Numbered from the stretch's first letter, positions 36,973 to 49,020 are shown. The stretch is DNA of 64,000 nt from Microthyrium microscopicum (GCA_010405405.1 MU004242.1:410748-474747), one strand, 5' to 3'. Numbers and translations are program-made. Notes: a model not told the origin generated them from the sequence alone.

Positions 36973-38622
36973 TTAAGCACCCAGATCGTTGGACCAAAAG
37001 GCATGTCTACTCTTTCTAAGATTGTCCGCCGTGTCGTTCAAGAGAATGATTCGGCGTTTGTTGCAGTAGGCTGTTTTGTCCATCATTTCGACTTTCATCT
37101 TTTCAAGTTGATCCGTAGGCTTCTCGAATAATTCACTCAGGTTCTCAACCGCCATCTCGAGATCTTTTTGATTGTCCTCGAAGATTTCCGTAAGGTTGTT
37201 GCGCTCGAGATAGAAGGCAAAAGCATAGGTCCACTTGAGTGTTTGTCGGCATCGTTGCAAGGCCTTACTGGCACTATCCAGGAATTGAACTTCAATCCAG
37301 CTCAACTGGGCATGATTCTGTAATTGCGTCATCTTTTTCTCGGTCTTGACATAGATATCCTTGTCCAATTTAGCACTTTGCTCGTGGTTTGCGTAGCGGT
37401 TGTAGTAATGTAGATATCGTTCCAAAGATTGGCGGGATTTTGCTTGCGCATCCCGTGCCTCCGTTCCGCTCTTCTCTTCAAATCTGTTGCAGTTGTACCA
37501 GCTAGTGCCGTGTTCAGACCAGACGCCCATACACATCCAGCAAAACTCGTGTTTACACTTTCGACACGTCATGTGGTTACAACCTCCGTTCTTTTCGATT
37601 GTAGAGGCGCATTTGGGGCATTCTTTAGTGTTGGCCGATATCCAATTCGCAGTTTCCGAGTCGTCTTCACACTTCTTGACCCATTTTTTCACCAAGTCAC
37701 AAGGGGCCGGGAGATGATCGTTGTAGGCGCATCCAAAGCAAAAATCATGTCCACAGTCGCAATGAACTGTTGGCACAACTTTTTTCAACTCCTTGGCTTT
37801 GACTTTGCATTGTATGGCAAATTCGCAGTTTGGGGCGGGGCACCATTTGAGGTTTTCGAGATCATCGACGTACGTTCGGACAAGCAGTTCGTGGTATCTA
37901 ATCTATTAGCAAGGCAGTGGGACGACATCATGATTGTCAACGTACCGATCAGTTAAATTGTCAGGAACCAAGAGTTCCATAGACTTGTTGTCCACGATAC
38001 GATTGCATTGATCAGCTGGGCACTTGATTCGCGCAGCCTCAGCCTCGTCCGTAACCTTGGCATTAACATAGGTCTTGTAACAGTCAATGCAAAATCGGTG
38101 ACCACATTTGATGGCAAAAGTCGTCATTGGTGAAGTATCGTCACAGCAGATGTCACACGTGAACCCTGTGAGGGTTTGAACCCGGGCTTCTGTTGAGTTT
38201 GATTCTCCTAAACCAGCTCCTTCTAAAACTGCGGCCTGATTGTCCATGTATTGTTCGATCAGCTTTTCGCGATTCCATCGAGAATAGCGCAGCAGGATTG
38301 CCGTTGCCTCTGGCGATTGACCAAGCACATCTTTGACTTCATTGATGAGGCGTAACTGGGCTTCGTCAATATCTTTTGGGGTCCAGACTTTGAACTCGAC
38401 TTCGTAAGATTGTTTCTGTGTGGCGGTAATCTTATCGTGGGCGTCAAAGCCTTCCTCTTCTCCTATTTCCAGGTCGTCAAAGTCTAGGGCCAGTTAGTCA
38501 AGGGAACAAAGAAAAGGAACAATGAGAGGCAACGCACCATCATCGCTGTATCCGCTCTCGACATCATCCATCATCTCATCATCGGTAGATCGGGCGCTGT
38601 TGAAGTCATCTTCGGACTCCAT
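36973..38622 (-). CDS. RBR E3 ubiquitin ligase, Ariadne/HHARI type
   Basis: In coding order the exons are 38622-38538, 38483-37946 and 37897-36973, giving 515 residues. The acidic start (MESEDDFNSARSTDDEMMDD) resembles the Ariadne N-terminus. A UBA-like region is at about 69-112. RING1 starts at Cys138 (CDICCDD...CGHRFCIDCYKTYV), the IBR follows (WCPAPNC...CDCGHDFCFGC), and RING2 has ECPKCASTIEKNGGCNHMTC, where Cys314 is the expected ubiquitin-accepting catalytic residue. A long helical Ariadne domain closes the protein. RBR ligases take ubiquitin from E2 onto this Cys before passing it to substrate, often together with cullin-RING ligases. The same frame is open upstream of 38622 to 38901 without an ATG (with a KRKS...SKKA stretch), so an extra 5' exon is possible. 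Confidence 0.9.
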
Positions 38623-41600
38623 GGGTGTAGCGGTGGTGGGGGTGAGTATAGTGGCGGGATTCTTGGAGGAATTCTTGACGTCTGCAGCGTTAGATTTGGG
38701 AGACTGGATAGAAGCCTTTTTAGAAGGCGGTTCGTCAGCAGTTTTGGTATCTTGTGCAGACTTCCGCTTTCTCGTTAGCGGAGGCGTCGTGAAGGTTAAG
38801 GTGCCAGGTCTCGTCAGGCGGGGACGAGACCGGGCAGCGCCGAGAGAGTAGGGGGAGGGATTGGCGGGCTGTGAGACTGAGTCACAAGCAGCAATAGGCA
38901 CAGAGGTGGCTAATCAGGCAAATGCGGTATGTGAGTAGTTTGTGGAGGAGAAGAGGGAGTTGGATAGGCGAGGTATGTAGAAGATTAGCGTCAAAGTGCC
39001 TGGTAGAGTTGACCGGAAGGTGCTGGTGATGCTTCAGTAATCCAGAACGGTGCAGGTGTTCCAAAGAGAAAGAGCCAACCACATTCAGCCAGTGGTGCCT
39101 GCCAATCTGAGACCTGTGGCACAGTATGAGGCGCAGCTGGCTGATCACGTGCGAAGTTCTGCTGCGCCATCGTGACTACCTAATTGGGGCTAGTACCTCA
39201 AAGCGATTAATCGCACACCACACTGCCATAAGGCTGAAAATCGAAATCGAAACAATCGCGTCTCTACCTACAGTGGATTTAGGTAAAGCACGAGTTTTGA
39301 GTGGGGTCTACTAGACTCCATACGGTCTAATGTATCGCCTGCATAATGAGACCTGACTGAAGGTTGCGGATTCTCATTTCGTACCGAACGCAATCTCTTT
39401 TGCGCAAGATCCTCAATCATTATTTAGCCGGGCAGTCTCTTTGAATCTAGGAGAGATAATAATGAGGTGTGCGGTAGTTTTCTTGAACTAACTTGATAGG
39501 TTTCAGCGCCTCTGGTTGTTCAAAGGACAAATCAACAGGCATGCTACCGACCAGTGCGATGTTCACCATCACGCCCTTCAATTAAAGATGCGTTGGTTTT
39601 CACCATATCCGTTGAGATTTACTCCTATGAAGATAGGGTCGGTGTCCAAACAAAAAGAAGCCATGAGCCTAGTGTAGTCGTGAGCGAATTTGAGCCATCT
39701 GTCATAAGGCTGGAGCTCTTGCTCAGTGATTTAATTGGTTGAATCCTTGACTCGCAGCCTCATCTTGTCAGGAGACTTTAAAGACTGCTCCAGAGGCATC
39801 GGAGACTCAGAGGCATCTCGACGCTCAAAGCTCTACGTCTGCTTCTATTTGCCGGGGTAACGCTGACCCGGTTTCCCTTCTCTCACTGCTGAAGGGCGTT
39901 GGCAACCTTGGCACTCGAACTTTGAAATAGTCATAGTCAGCGAATACTTCCTCTTCTACAAGCTCTCATCCTCCCTGTTGACGTCGAATCCAATGGGATA
40001 TAACGCATACTCAAGTAGTGATGGCAGCTATCGTCTTTCGATGAGAGGATGCCAATTTTATTCCTATCCTTTTGACGAGTAACCTCGTCATCAATAAGTT
40101 TTCCATCGCTGCCGAAAGCGCCCTGAGACTAATTTGTTTTGCAAACATTGCAATGCAGGATCTCTCACAGTACCGTCTCACTGAGTACACCATTGGAGGC
40201 GTGACTGCGACTTGGATCCAAGCAAAGTTCTCAGTCCTTGAATCTGGGGCCATGATGATCAAGACTTTGCAGGAGATGCTTGTAAATCTTAGCTGCAATC
40301 ATGAGAAAGGGCATTTATAAAACCTAGAGCGTGGTGCAGACACTCCAGCCATTCGCTGTGAATATACCAGCTGCGACAAATTCTTTGTCGCTACGGCGGA
40401 ATTCGGCGAGCACGAAGATCTCAAAGGCCTTTACTGACCTATTCATCAGTATATCTGCAACTATAACTGTAGTCATTTATTTCGGGAAGTTAAGTGACAT
40501 GACCAACATTTACACATCTGTCCAGAGAACCTATTGGTTGCAAAAGGGTAGCCCTCTATGCCATCGATGGGAAATTGATGCTCAGTGACGGGTCAAGGCA
40601 GACGAGGGCCATCGAAGTTGAGAGGGCCATACTACTTTACTTCGCCCATGCGGTTTTTGTAGGTTGTGATTGGAAAGATTTTGCAGTCTCCGACATGACA
40701 AGAAATTTCTGTTCGCCTGCAAACGGTAATGATTTTTTCCATCCTTAACGAATGCGAAAGAGTCAATCCTGTGTGGATAAATCCATTCCGGACCAAGGTT
40801 GGAGCAGAGGTCACATATAAGGTCATATTATATGGCGGAGAAAAGCTAAGTAGGAAGCACCGAAAATAGCAAGGCATGTGTTATGAACGCTCTGAAGAAA
40901 CCAGTCGAGTTCCACCAACAGCCCTCTACCAGGTCGAAGGAAATCAACTCGTGTCTTGACTGTACAGGTCAGATCGCAAACATCACCGGTTTTTCATCCA
41001 CTACTAAAGCGGCTTTAATTGCCATTGGAGCAATTATACTTGTGTTTCCCAGTTACTGGTATTAGGTACGCGAGGATACCAAACTAAAAATTGAAATGTA
41101 TCTAGCTTAGAGCAATGCTGTTTTGTTTCTCCGTAGTCCGTGGTCACTTTGAGCAAATTCTTGACAGACACTCGTACTCAATCAAAGACTAGCTTCGTAG
41201 ACATCCCTGACTTCAACTTCATTCTTGCTCGTTAGTATTGCTTCTTTCATACCGTCTGTAATTAGGAAATAACAACATTCAATGGCATAATTCTGGTTCT
41301 ATCTTTTCATACTTTCGCCAAGTATATATAGCAAATGAAATAGTTATGGTGCCCGAAAAAGATATCTCCTACCCGGATCAAGTGCAGTACAAGAGAAGAG
41401 GCATAAATCAAGGAGACTTGAACTTCGTTACAGGCCGCGTAACGTTCCAGCAAGTCCTTACGTAGCATAAATCATGAGATGTAGTCAAATTCGAGGGTTC
41501 AAATGCCCTACATCAGCGCACAAGCATTTGAAGCCTCTCGGATATGAAATATATGCGTAACTGAATTTAACCACGCCATTTAGATTAATTGATCCTCGGC

Positions 41601-43284
41601 CAAGTCGACTTAAAATTGATTTGGCACTGCTAAGCTTCACTGCCGTTCGATCCGTAGTCGTCACGGAACTCCCCCAGATTATTTTCAGCAGATCATTTCA
41701 ATATATATCGAAGCAAAGTGGACTTTAACTGAACTTGGCTTTCTCTTGGCTGTTTTAAGGTTTATTTCCGGGCATCCGAGGTGCATGGGATCATTTTATT
41801 TTGACGTCGTTGGTCTTTTTCCTGCTGTGGAATCATCTGAATTGGAGGTGTTTTAGGACAGTAAAGTCGCAAATTGAAGACAAATCTTGTCGGACAAGCC
41901 AATGTTCTTACTTGGAAATATAGTAAATGTCAACTTTTGGTTGAAAAGCCACGTTAGCATGCTCGAATGTAGGAAAGATCGTACCGCACGGATGCTTGAA
42001 GACAAGCATAACGTAAGAATTGCTTGCGAATACACATGGAGGAATGACGTTTCTGTAGACCTAATGTCAAACTCACGGTTTCAAAGAAACAACCTCATTG
42101 GCACAGCTAGTAGTGTATATTCCTAACTAACAGAATTGACCCTTCGTGAACACAGTCTTGGGAAGTGTCTACCGAACCATTGTTCTAAATCCGTAGATAG
42201 GTTTGCTCTTACCAGGTACGAGGCAAAAATCAAAGCTCCAAAAACGTGAAGAGTCTACATAAGTGTGCTAAGCGAAGTATGTTGTCTTCTGGCCGCTACC
42301 ACTCTGGCACTCCCAGTGACTGATTGCTATGATGTCCATTGAAAGTCTATACACTAAATGAAATTATCCAATGCGACAAGATTGCTAGAATTTCTCTGCT
42401 CGGCAAGGACAATAGCGGATATTTTCCTCGATGGGAACTTTCCATATTATTTGCCACCTATTACACGCTGCTCCGCCAGAAATTTGCAGCGGCTGATACT
42501 TCATACTATATTATTGTTAAGAGACCGGGAAAATCAAACAGTCGTTTTCATATCTTGCGATTGACAAGTTGTCCCAAAATAGCCAATCCATAAGGGCCAA
42601 TGATTAATGCTGCTCGCTCCCAGTCATAATGATATATTCGGATCAATGTGAATGTCATGTCAGTGCCCCGAACCAGTGACGGGTACGAAATATAGAGCAG
42701 TTGGGATATTTCCTCAAATCACAAAGAACATTGCAGTATTCTAGTGAAACGATTTCTCCAGTCCAATACTTCTTTCAGGGGTTGTTCCCTTCACAGGGCT
42801 ATCAATAGTTACGAAGTCTCCGGCCATTGCCCCGGTAAACGGAGTTCTGGTACCTTTCCTCTGGTAATTTTAGTGAAGATCACGGACAATAACCGACTAT
42901 CGATATTGAAGTATATTGGACTATGAAAACGTGGTGTTCGTGGTCCTCGCGATCGTTACTTTTTCGGTATCAGCTCAAATTGTACGCAGCATTGTACACA
43001 AGTAAATCGTAAAGATTGCGAATTTGAAGAGATGTTATGCTAGTCTATAACGCAGTGATTTTGGGAGAAAGAGCAGAAGATCAACAGTATGAAAGCCAGG
43101 TGTTTATCGAATTTCGTCTCACGCATATTGAGATTGTAGTTTGATAGTGAGCCGGGGGGACCATTACCCTCCCCCGTCTAGCCTGTCCTAATAAAAATTA
43201 GACAACGGAGAAACTATATTGATCTTGAAAGCTTCATTCTGCTATTCTGTGGATCCAGACTCCTGTTCTGTAGACTCAATTCTG
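38623..43284. other. 4.6 kb gene-poor region
   Basis: No gene with recognisable domains. Candidates I weighed are a 60-codon ATG ORF at 40883-41065 ending in a hydrophobic stretch, and short F-box/LRR-like scraps near 39760-39900. Possible gene relics; base composition is more A/T-rich from about 41 kb. Confidence 0.4.
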
Positions 43285-43398
43285 TATAAGAAGAACCATC
43301 TCCTCGACGTAAGTTCTCGTTCTTCATCCAGCTCAATTCAATCTTCTCTACAGTCACTACTACAGTTTCAATAACTTCCATTCTTTTCAAAATTCAAA
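43285..43398 (+). promoter_or_regulatory. TATA box and leader of the heptad-repeat gene
   Basis: TATAAG at 43285-43290 is followed by a C/T-rich leader, with the ATG 109 bases downstream. This fits a fungal core promoter. Confidence 0.55.
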
Positions 43399-44157
43399 AT
43401 GTTGTTCACCCAGACCATCCTCGCTGTTCTCAGCTTCGGCGCTCTCGCCATGGCCGCTCCTCAACGCGGTGAAATCCGCCAGGGACACCAGGTTAGTTCT
43501 TCTCCATTCCGTTAGTCTGGTGGGCTTTGATGATCGCAAATCACCACTCAGTGGTGCTTTGACAGAATCTGGCCGCTATAACGTACGACTTTACGAACTT
43601 ATACTAACATGCAACAGGACATCCGATCGTAATTATAGTTTCATTCCGAACATGAACTGAACACTAACAAAGCTTAGCGGACGTCAAGAAGTGCGCCAGG
43701 GACACCAGGGTAATTCCTTTCCAATCCAATCGATTACTTAGACACTAACATTTGCCAGATATCCGTCAGGGACACCAGTAAATTTCTCCTCTCTTCCTCA
43801 TAATACAAGACTCTAACACCTTCAAGGGATATCAACAACGGTCAATACCGACAAGGACACCAAGATTTGCGCCAGGGACACCAGGACGTCCGCAGCGGAC
43901 GTCAAGGTAATTCAACCCCTTCCCTTAGTGGTTGGGTGATATGTTGAATCAGCTGGGAAGGTGCCCAGTCTTCTGGGTGATCTTACCAGTAGAACATTTT
44001 TCACTCATCACCACTCTACTTTATCAGAACATCGCACTAACAAACGGCTCAGAAATCCGACAGGGACACCAGGAGGTCCGACAGTGAGCAAAACGATCAC
44101 CTTTCCATTGAACATACACTAACGAAAATCAGGGGCCGCAACAACCGCGGATACTAG
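43399..44157 (+). CDS. Secreted tandem heptapeptide-repeat protein, seven exons
   Basis: Exons 43399-43491, 43618-43628, 43678-43709, 43759-43777, 43827-43906, 44053-44083 and 44133-44157 join in frame to 96 residues. Residues 1-19 form a signal peptide ending in Ala-Met-Ala. After APQRG comes a chain of units of consensus [DE][IVL]R[QS]G[HR]Q: seven regular ones at 25-31, 32-38, 39-45, 46-52, 65-71, 72-78 and 79-85. There is also one 12-residue expanded unit (53-64, DINNGQYRQGHQ) and a terminal variant (86-96, EVRQGRNNRGY). There is no Cys, no dibasic Kex2 site and no membrane helix after the signal. All donors are GT, and all acceptors follow a CTAAC branch site. I do not recognise the family. 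Possible roles are secreted metal-binding peptide, structural or signalling peptide, or precursor of a new RiPP type. It lies beside reductase, metallothionein and metal transporters. Confidence 0.8.
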
Positions 44158-44461
44158 AGACTTCTCTAGATATGCCCAATATCTTGCTCCGGAGAGGGAG
44201 GAGAGCTTCACTTCATAAAACACCGTGTTACGGCTTTGTCATATAACTTTTGAAATATAAAACTTTGGTCTAAAACTATTTTTTCTTTTGCAGTGTTTGT
44301 GATTGGATGATACATTTGCAACAGCGACGAAGCCTTTTCTGAGGATATAGTCCTTAGTATTACATTGCATGTCTTTCTTCGTGTACTCATCTAAAGAAAC
44401 CAACGAGGCGAGCGATTTGCAAAGATTGGAGACCCAAAAGCAAGTAAGAGGAGTCAACCAG

Positions 44462-45070
44462 GTGACAATATAGATAGCGCGCTCTGCATCAACTTTGATG
44501 TTTCCACTCGCACTTCTTAAGCAAAAAATACTTTGGTTCCCGCCACAATCGATGTGTAATCAAATGTTGTATGCATCGAGTGGGAAATGGATTATCTATT
44601 ATTGAAACGTAGCAGATGGTAGAAGTCATATATGATACCTGACGGGAGCGTGCCACATACTCTGCGATGGAAGCTTTTTGCTTTGATAATTCAAGGGGTT
44701 AGAACGCAATAAATATCTGATGGCCTTCACACAGTGCGGAGGAGGTAGGGTGCTAGGCCAAAACGAGCAGTTCACTAGCCGCTTTTAGAGTTAGCCTGAT
44801 CTCTGAGCCAATCAAATCTCCTCGCAAAAGCTCCAGCCTAATGGCAAACAACCATGACAAAATAAATGGCGCGCTCCCATCAACTGCGGTGCCTCCCACC
44901 GCACTCTACAACGAAAATGCTTTTAGAATGCTTTGAAAATCAGTCAGGATCATTCGATAAAAAATCGGTTCCATGTATTTAGGGGGAAATAAGTACTTGA
45001 TTCCAACCAGTAAAGCGTAGCAGATGGTAGCCACCTCACTTACGGGGAGCGCGCCGTATGTTTCTCGATT
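44462..45070 (+). repeat. Diverged direct repeat, two copies of about 215 bp
   Basis: Both copies start TGACAA.ATA and share GCGCGCTC..CATCAACT near the left end and CGTAGCAGATGGTAG near the right end, followed by GGGAGCG. Spacing between copies is about 390 bases. No ORF is shared, so this looks like an old duplication of non-coding or relic DNA. Confidence 0.55.
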
Positions 45071-46262
45071 GGTACGCGGAGTAATTGCGCTTCCAAATTT
45101 CCTTATGCCTATATCCCGTCTATTCTCCATTCTGAAGTCTGCGGCTACTGTCCATTAGCTGATCTATCAAATTTCATCCCCAAAGTAACCAAAATTACAC
45201 AAATAAAGGCGAGTGCGCAAGGTGACTGCAACTCAAAACCATCTTTAAAAGTAGATAAATAGCGAGACCTTAGGGAATGGGCATTTTTTCCGAAGACAAT
45301 CGTTTATCATATGCGTAAATTGTTTCTAAATGTGATGGGACAACTTTTATAAGAAAGCAATGATCCCTATTCTCTATTGTAGCAACAGGTTCTCCCAACC
45401 TGCAGGTTCGATAAACAGGTTCGATAAACATTGATCTTTTCAATAACTCTGTGAGATAGAATAATACTCAAAACCAGAACGTTCGGGGCAGTGGATAGAA
45501 GCGCACAATTGAACAATTCCAACATTTGTGGTCAGTCGAACGTCCCAGAAGTTGATGCTGGATGAAACGCGTGGAAACTTTGAACTTCAGATTTCCAGAC
45601 ATTAGATTTTTATGCCATAGAACCACGATGCCCAGAAGATTCTGGAATCCGATCCAGAGAGACACTGAGCATGTTTTCATGCACGTTTTCTCGACCGCTT
45701 CTCTTTCCGCATATTTGGTCTAGCCTTTACCACTTACCAGGTGTTCGACACAACCGTCCGATCCAGCAAGATGATCGCATGGTGCTGGCGCATATGCGTT
45801 GAAACACGCGAGATTTTTTGGTAATGGAAACCACTCCAGTGGTCAAAATGTCATGGTTTCGCCATGCACACTCCACGTTCCGAGCCGCCTCCCCATCTTT
45901 TTCTTTACTTTCCTATGAGGGGAAATTGGTGGGATTTGGACCCTTGCTGGTGGTTTGGGTTCAAGGTGAGCGGAATTGAGGGAGTTTTTGACTAAAGTGT
46001 GCAACATCTGCATGCCAACCCACAACCCCTGTGCATATCGCGTGCCAGTCGACCCAGTCGTTGGGAGACGATCCAATGATAAAAACTCTTTTCATCAGTC
46101 GAATGTAGCGATGTCAACAAAAGTTCTTGGCTGTGGTCTAGAAAACGCCATGGACGCAGTATGCTTAAGCGGACTTTGCGTCTACTGGCCTGACTTTGAG
46201 CAGCATGGAGAAGGTTTTGAATCTGACTGGAAATGGGATGAGGGACTCTCGTTTGCTATTTG

Positions 46263-46268
46263 TATATA
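46263..46268 (+). promoter_or_regulatory. TATA box of the reductase gene
   Basis: TATATA sits only 11 bases before the ATG at 46279 and 50 before the ATG at 46318. Initiation about 30 bases downstream would exclude the first ATG and favour the second. Confidence 0.5.
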
Positions 46269-46317
46269 GACTGGAGACATGAGAACATCTCTGCTCTTTT
46301 TCTTTTCAACCATCAAA

Positions 46318-48445
46318 ATGAAGTTTCAAATTTCCGTCCTCTTGGCGCAAGCCTTCATTGTGCCCTCACTGGGCATGACTTCTGCTGGTCGCCGCGGTCA
46401 TGGCCTCGTTGGATACGGAATATCAATGTACAGACCAGTCTGTGCCTTTGCTTGTCGCGATATTCTTAGTTCCGCAACACTCAATTGTACCATGGCAGCA
46501 GAGAGTATGCCGGGAATGAGTATGGATATGGGCGAGGCGACAACGGACCCATCGTGCTATGCCACTGATGATTCATTCCTACAAACTCTGGCATATTGCA
46601 TATCCACTCGGTGCCAAAAGGAAAGTGTACCCATCTGGAAGATCGAGAAATGGTGGCAGTTGAATGTCGCTGGAATAGCAGCTCAGCAACCAGATCCGAA
46701 GGAATCATATCAACAAGCTCTTGAAAAGGTTTCCACACCACCGACTGAAGTCCATATGCAAGGCGATCCGCTTAACAAGACTAGCTTGACAGACGATACG
46801 GACTACCTAACCTCCTGGAATGCAGACTGGGCCTTTCCTATTCTTGACAAAAGATCAGAGACTTTCGGGTAAGTTTGTTGATAGGCATTGTGTGTGCTGT
46901 ACTGACAGTTATAGACTGGTTATCATGCTCTCAGGAGTTGCCTTTCCGATCGGATTCTCCCTTCTTCGTTTCCTGCCTTTCCCTGCGCTATGGTGGTCCA
47001 AGTTAAACTCCTGGGTCATTGATCCTCCTCTCATCGGCAACAAGCACAGCACTCCAGTACTCTGGAATCTGTTCTTGATGCCTACTCGAGGTCAGGCACT
47101 TCTCATCGGCTATTTCACACTCATCAACATCGTCTTCGCCAGCGCTGGTATCTTTGCAATCCAGCCCAACTCATGGAATCCAGGTGACAATTATGGATGG
47201 CTACTTACCATCATTTCTGATCGCATGGGGGTTCTGAGCTTCGCCAACCTTCCTCTAGTCTTCCTATATGCTGGAAGAAACAACTTCCTGCTGTGGATAA
47301 CCAACTGGTCTCACTCGACCTTTATGCTTCTTCATAGATACCTTGCAGTTCTCGCCATGCTCCAAGCCGTCCTCCACTCGATTCTCTGGCTTCGACTCGA
47401 CTCACACAGCGGTGGTCTCCTGGCTGAGCAACGAGAGCCGTACTGGTATTGGGGCGCAATAGGCACACTCGGCCTTGCAATTCTCATTCCCACCTCCATC
47501 CTACCTCTTCGCCGCAAATTCTACGAGCTCTTCTTAGCATGGCACGTAGCCATCTCCATTCTCGTCGTCGCTGGTTCCTACTGGCACATCGTCTTCCGCT
47601 TCGAGCATCAATGGGGCTATGAAGTCTGGATGTTCATAGTCATGGCAATCTGGGCCTTTGACCGGATCCTACGCTTCCTCCGTCTAGCACGCAACGGCAT
47701 CAAGTATGCCCACATTACCATCATTGACGACGACTATGTACGCGTGACTGTCGATGGTGTAGCTGGCAATGGACACGCATACTTGTACTTCCCCACGTTG
47801 ACATGGCGCGTATGGGAAAACCATCCATTCTCCGTGGCCTCAACCACGCTACCCGTCGCATCACATGCACGCGTGAAAAGCGTAGAGCAGGACATTGAAA
47901 AACACCCAGATGTCAACACTACGCGCCTTTCCGACTCGATCGAATCGTCTTCAACACATAGCGCACATGGCTCACACAAGACAGCGCTCACCTTCCTACT
48001 GCGCACCCAATCTGGGCTGACGCGCCATCTGCGCGCCAAAGGCGGCTCCATCCCTGTTCTCGTCGAAAGCGGCTATGGCTCCCATCCAGATCTCAGCGAA
48101 TATGCCACACTCATCGCAATTGCAGGAGGCGTTGGCATCACCGCAATCTTGCCTCTCGTACGTGCTCACACAGGCCGGACAAAGCTATACTGGGGCGCGC
48201 GCACACAAGCACTTATTGATGACTTTGCTGGCCCATTGGCACATGTGTCGAAGGAGACATTTGTAGGCAAGCGGATGGTGATTGCGGATGTTTTGGAGCA
48301 GGAATTACGCGGTGAGACGGAGCGCGTTGTGGTTGTTGTTTCTGGACCTCATGGTATGGCAGATGAAGTGCGAGATGTGGTGTGTAAATTGGGAAGGACA
48401 GAACGGGTTGCTGTACAGTTGCTTGAAGAGTCTTTCAGCTGGTAA
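46318..48445 (+). CDS. Ferric/cupric reductase transmembrane protein (FRE family)
   Basis: Exons 46318-46868 and 46915-48445 give 693 residues. The start at 46318 gives a clean signal peptide (MKFQISVLLAQAFIVPSLG) and suits the TATA position. An extracellular Cys-containing domain with a Met-rich patch (MPGMSMDMG) precedes several membrane helices. The ferric-reductase core has haem-ligand candidates in SHSTFMLLHRY and AWHVAISILVVAGSYWHIVF. The FAD motif HPFSVAS is at about residue 487. The NADPH-binding loop GGVGITAILP is at about 588, and SGPHGMADEVRDVV is near the end (Ser where many members have Cys). These enzymes reduce Fe(III) and Cu(II) at the plasma membrane before uptake, which fits the CTR and NiCoT transporters nearby. 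Confidence 0.92.
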
Positions 48446-48811
48446 GAGTAATGGCTTTGCAATCAAGGAAATGTTTGAAGATGGAAGGATGAACAGACAA
48501 TTCAGCGTGAATACTAAAGTAATAAGCAATAATAAGCCAGGATCGCCACTAAACGCCTCTTCATTCTTGTTAATGGTCGAATGCTTCAACAGCCTTTGAC
48601 ATCTTCACCAGTGCTTTCCTCTTATTAAAGAAGATTTAGATGTCACAATATCGCAAATGTCACAAGTCATCAGAAAAGATTTGTCAAGTTGTGACGAGAG
48701 AATATTTGTATTGTTTGATTGATTAGGTTTTTATTGTCGTTGTATCGTGTGAAGTTGAAAGACCATGTCAATCTGATTCCTCCTCAAGTGGTGATAATTG
48801 TCGACCCCAAT
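48446..48811. other. Convergent spacer, reductase and metallothionein 3' ends
   Basis: No gene. A single CACAATATCGCA at 48644-48655 resembles the unit repeated upstream of the metallothionein gene. Confidence 0.5.
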
Positions 48812-48895
48812 CTATTTTCCGCAGTTATCGCAAGAGCATGATCCAGAAGCGCAGTTGCAGCTTCCCTTGTTTCCTGAGCATCCGCAGTCTGCCAT
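48812..48895 (-). CDS. Copper-type metallothionein, 27 residues
   Basis: The minus strand from ATG 48895 to a stop at 48812-48814 encodes 27 residues beginning MADCGCSGNKGSCNC and ending CDNCGK. The seven cysteines at 4, 6, 13, 15, 20, 22 and 25 form three Cys-X-Cys pairs plus a final Cys, the layout of the Neurospora copper metallothionein. The thiolates bind Cu(I) clusters and buffer cytosolic copper. It is a single exon. A TATATAAG lies 125 bases upstream on the same strand, and a triple 22-bp repeat lies beyond it. The gene is too short for usual ORF cutoffs. Confidence 0.93.
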   Translation of the reverse strand: MADCGCSGNKGSCNCASGSCSCDNCGK

Positions 48896-49020
48896 TGTGA
48901 TTTGGTTGGTTGGTAAAGAAGTTTTGGTTTTGTGGTAAAGAGAAATGTTGGTAAAGTAGATTTGAGTTTGATGTGTTTGTTGGGTTGATGAGGAAAGAAT
49001 TAAGAGGGACTCAAGCTACT

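Larger units (their letters stand above)
44158..46317. other. Intergenic with a degenerate duplicated segment
   Basis: Holds two diverged direct copies of a segment of about 215 bases (44462-44675 and 44854-45070) and a short tandem CAGGTTCGATAAA (about 45404-45430). No supportable gene. The TATATA at 46263-46268 belongs to the reductase. Confidence 0.5.

Noticed and set aside
40883-41065. 60-codon ORF with a hydrophobic C-terminus
   Set aside because: Single unsupported ORF in gene-poor DNA; the hydrophobic end (LIAIGAIILVF) alone is not evidence.
41485-41520. Possible tRNA T-arm (GGTTCAAAT with flanking stems)
   Set aside because: Only a short hairpin of GATGTAG and CTACATC; too little sequence between the arms for a tRNA cloverleaf.
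43399-44157. Heptad gene as a classical dikaritin (ustiloxin/phomopsin-type) RiPP precursor
   Set aside because: No Lys-Arg processing sites between units, no Tyr in the core repeat and no UstYa-like gene nearby in the window.
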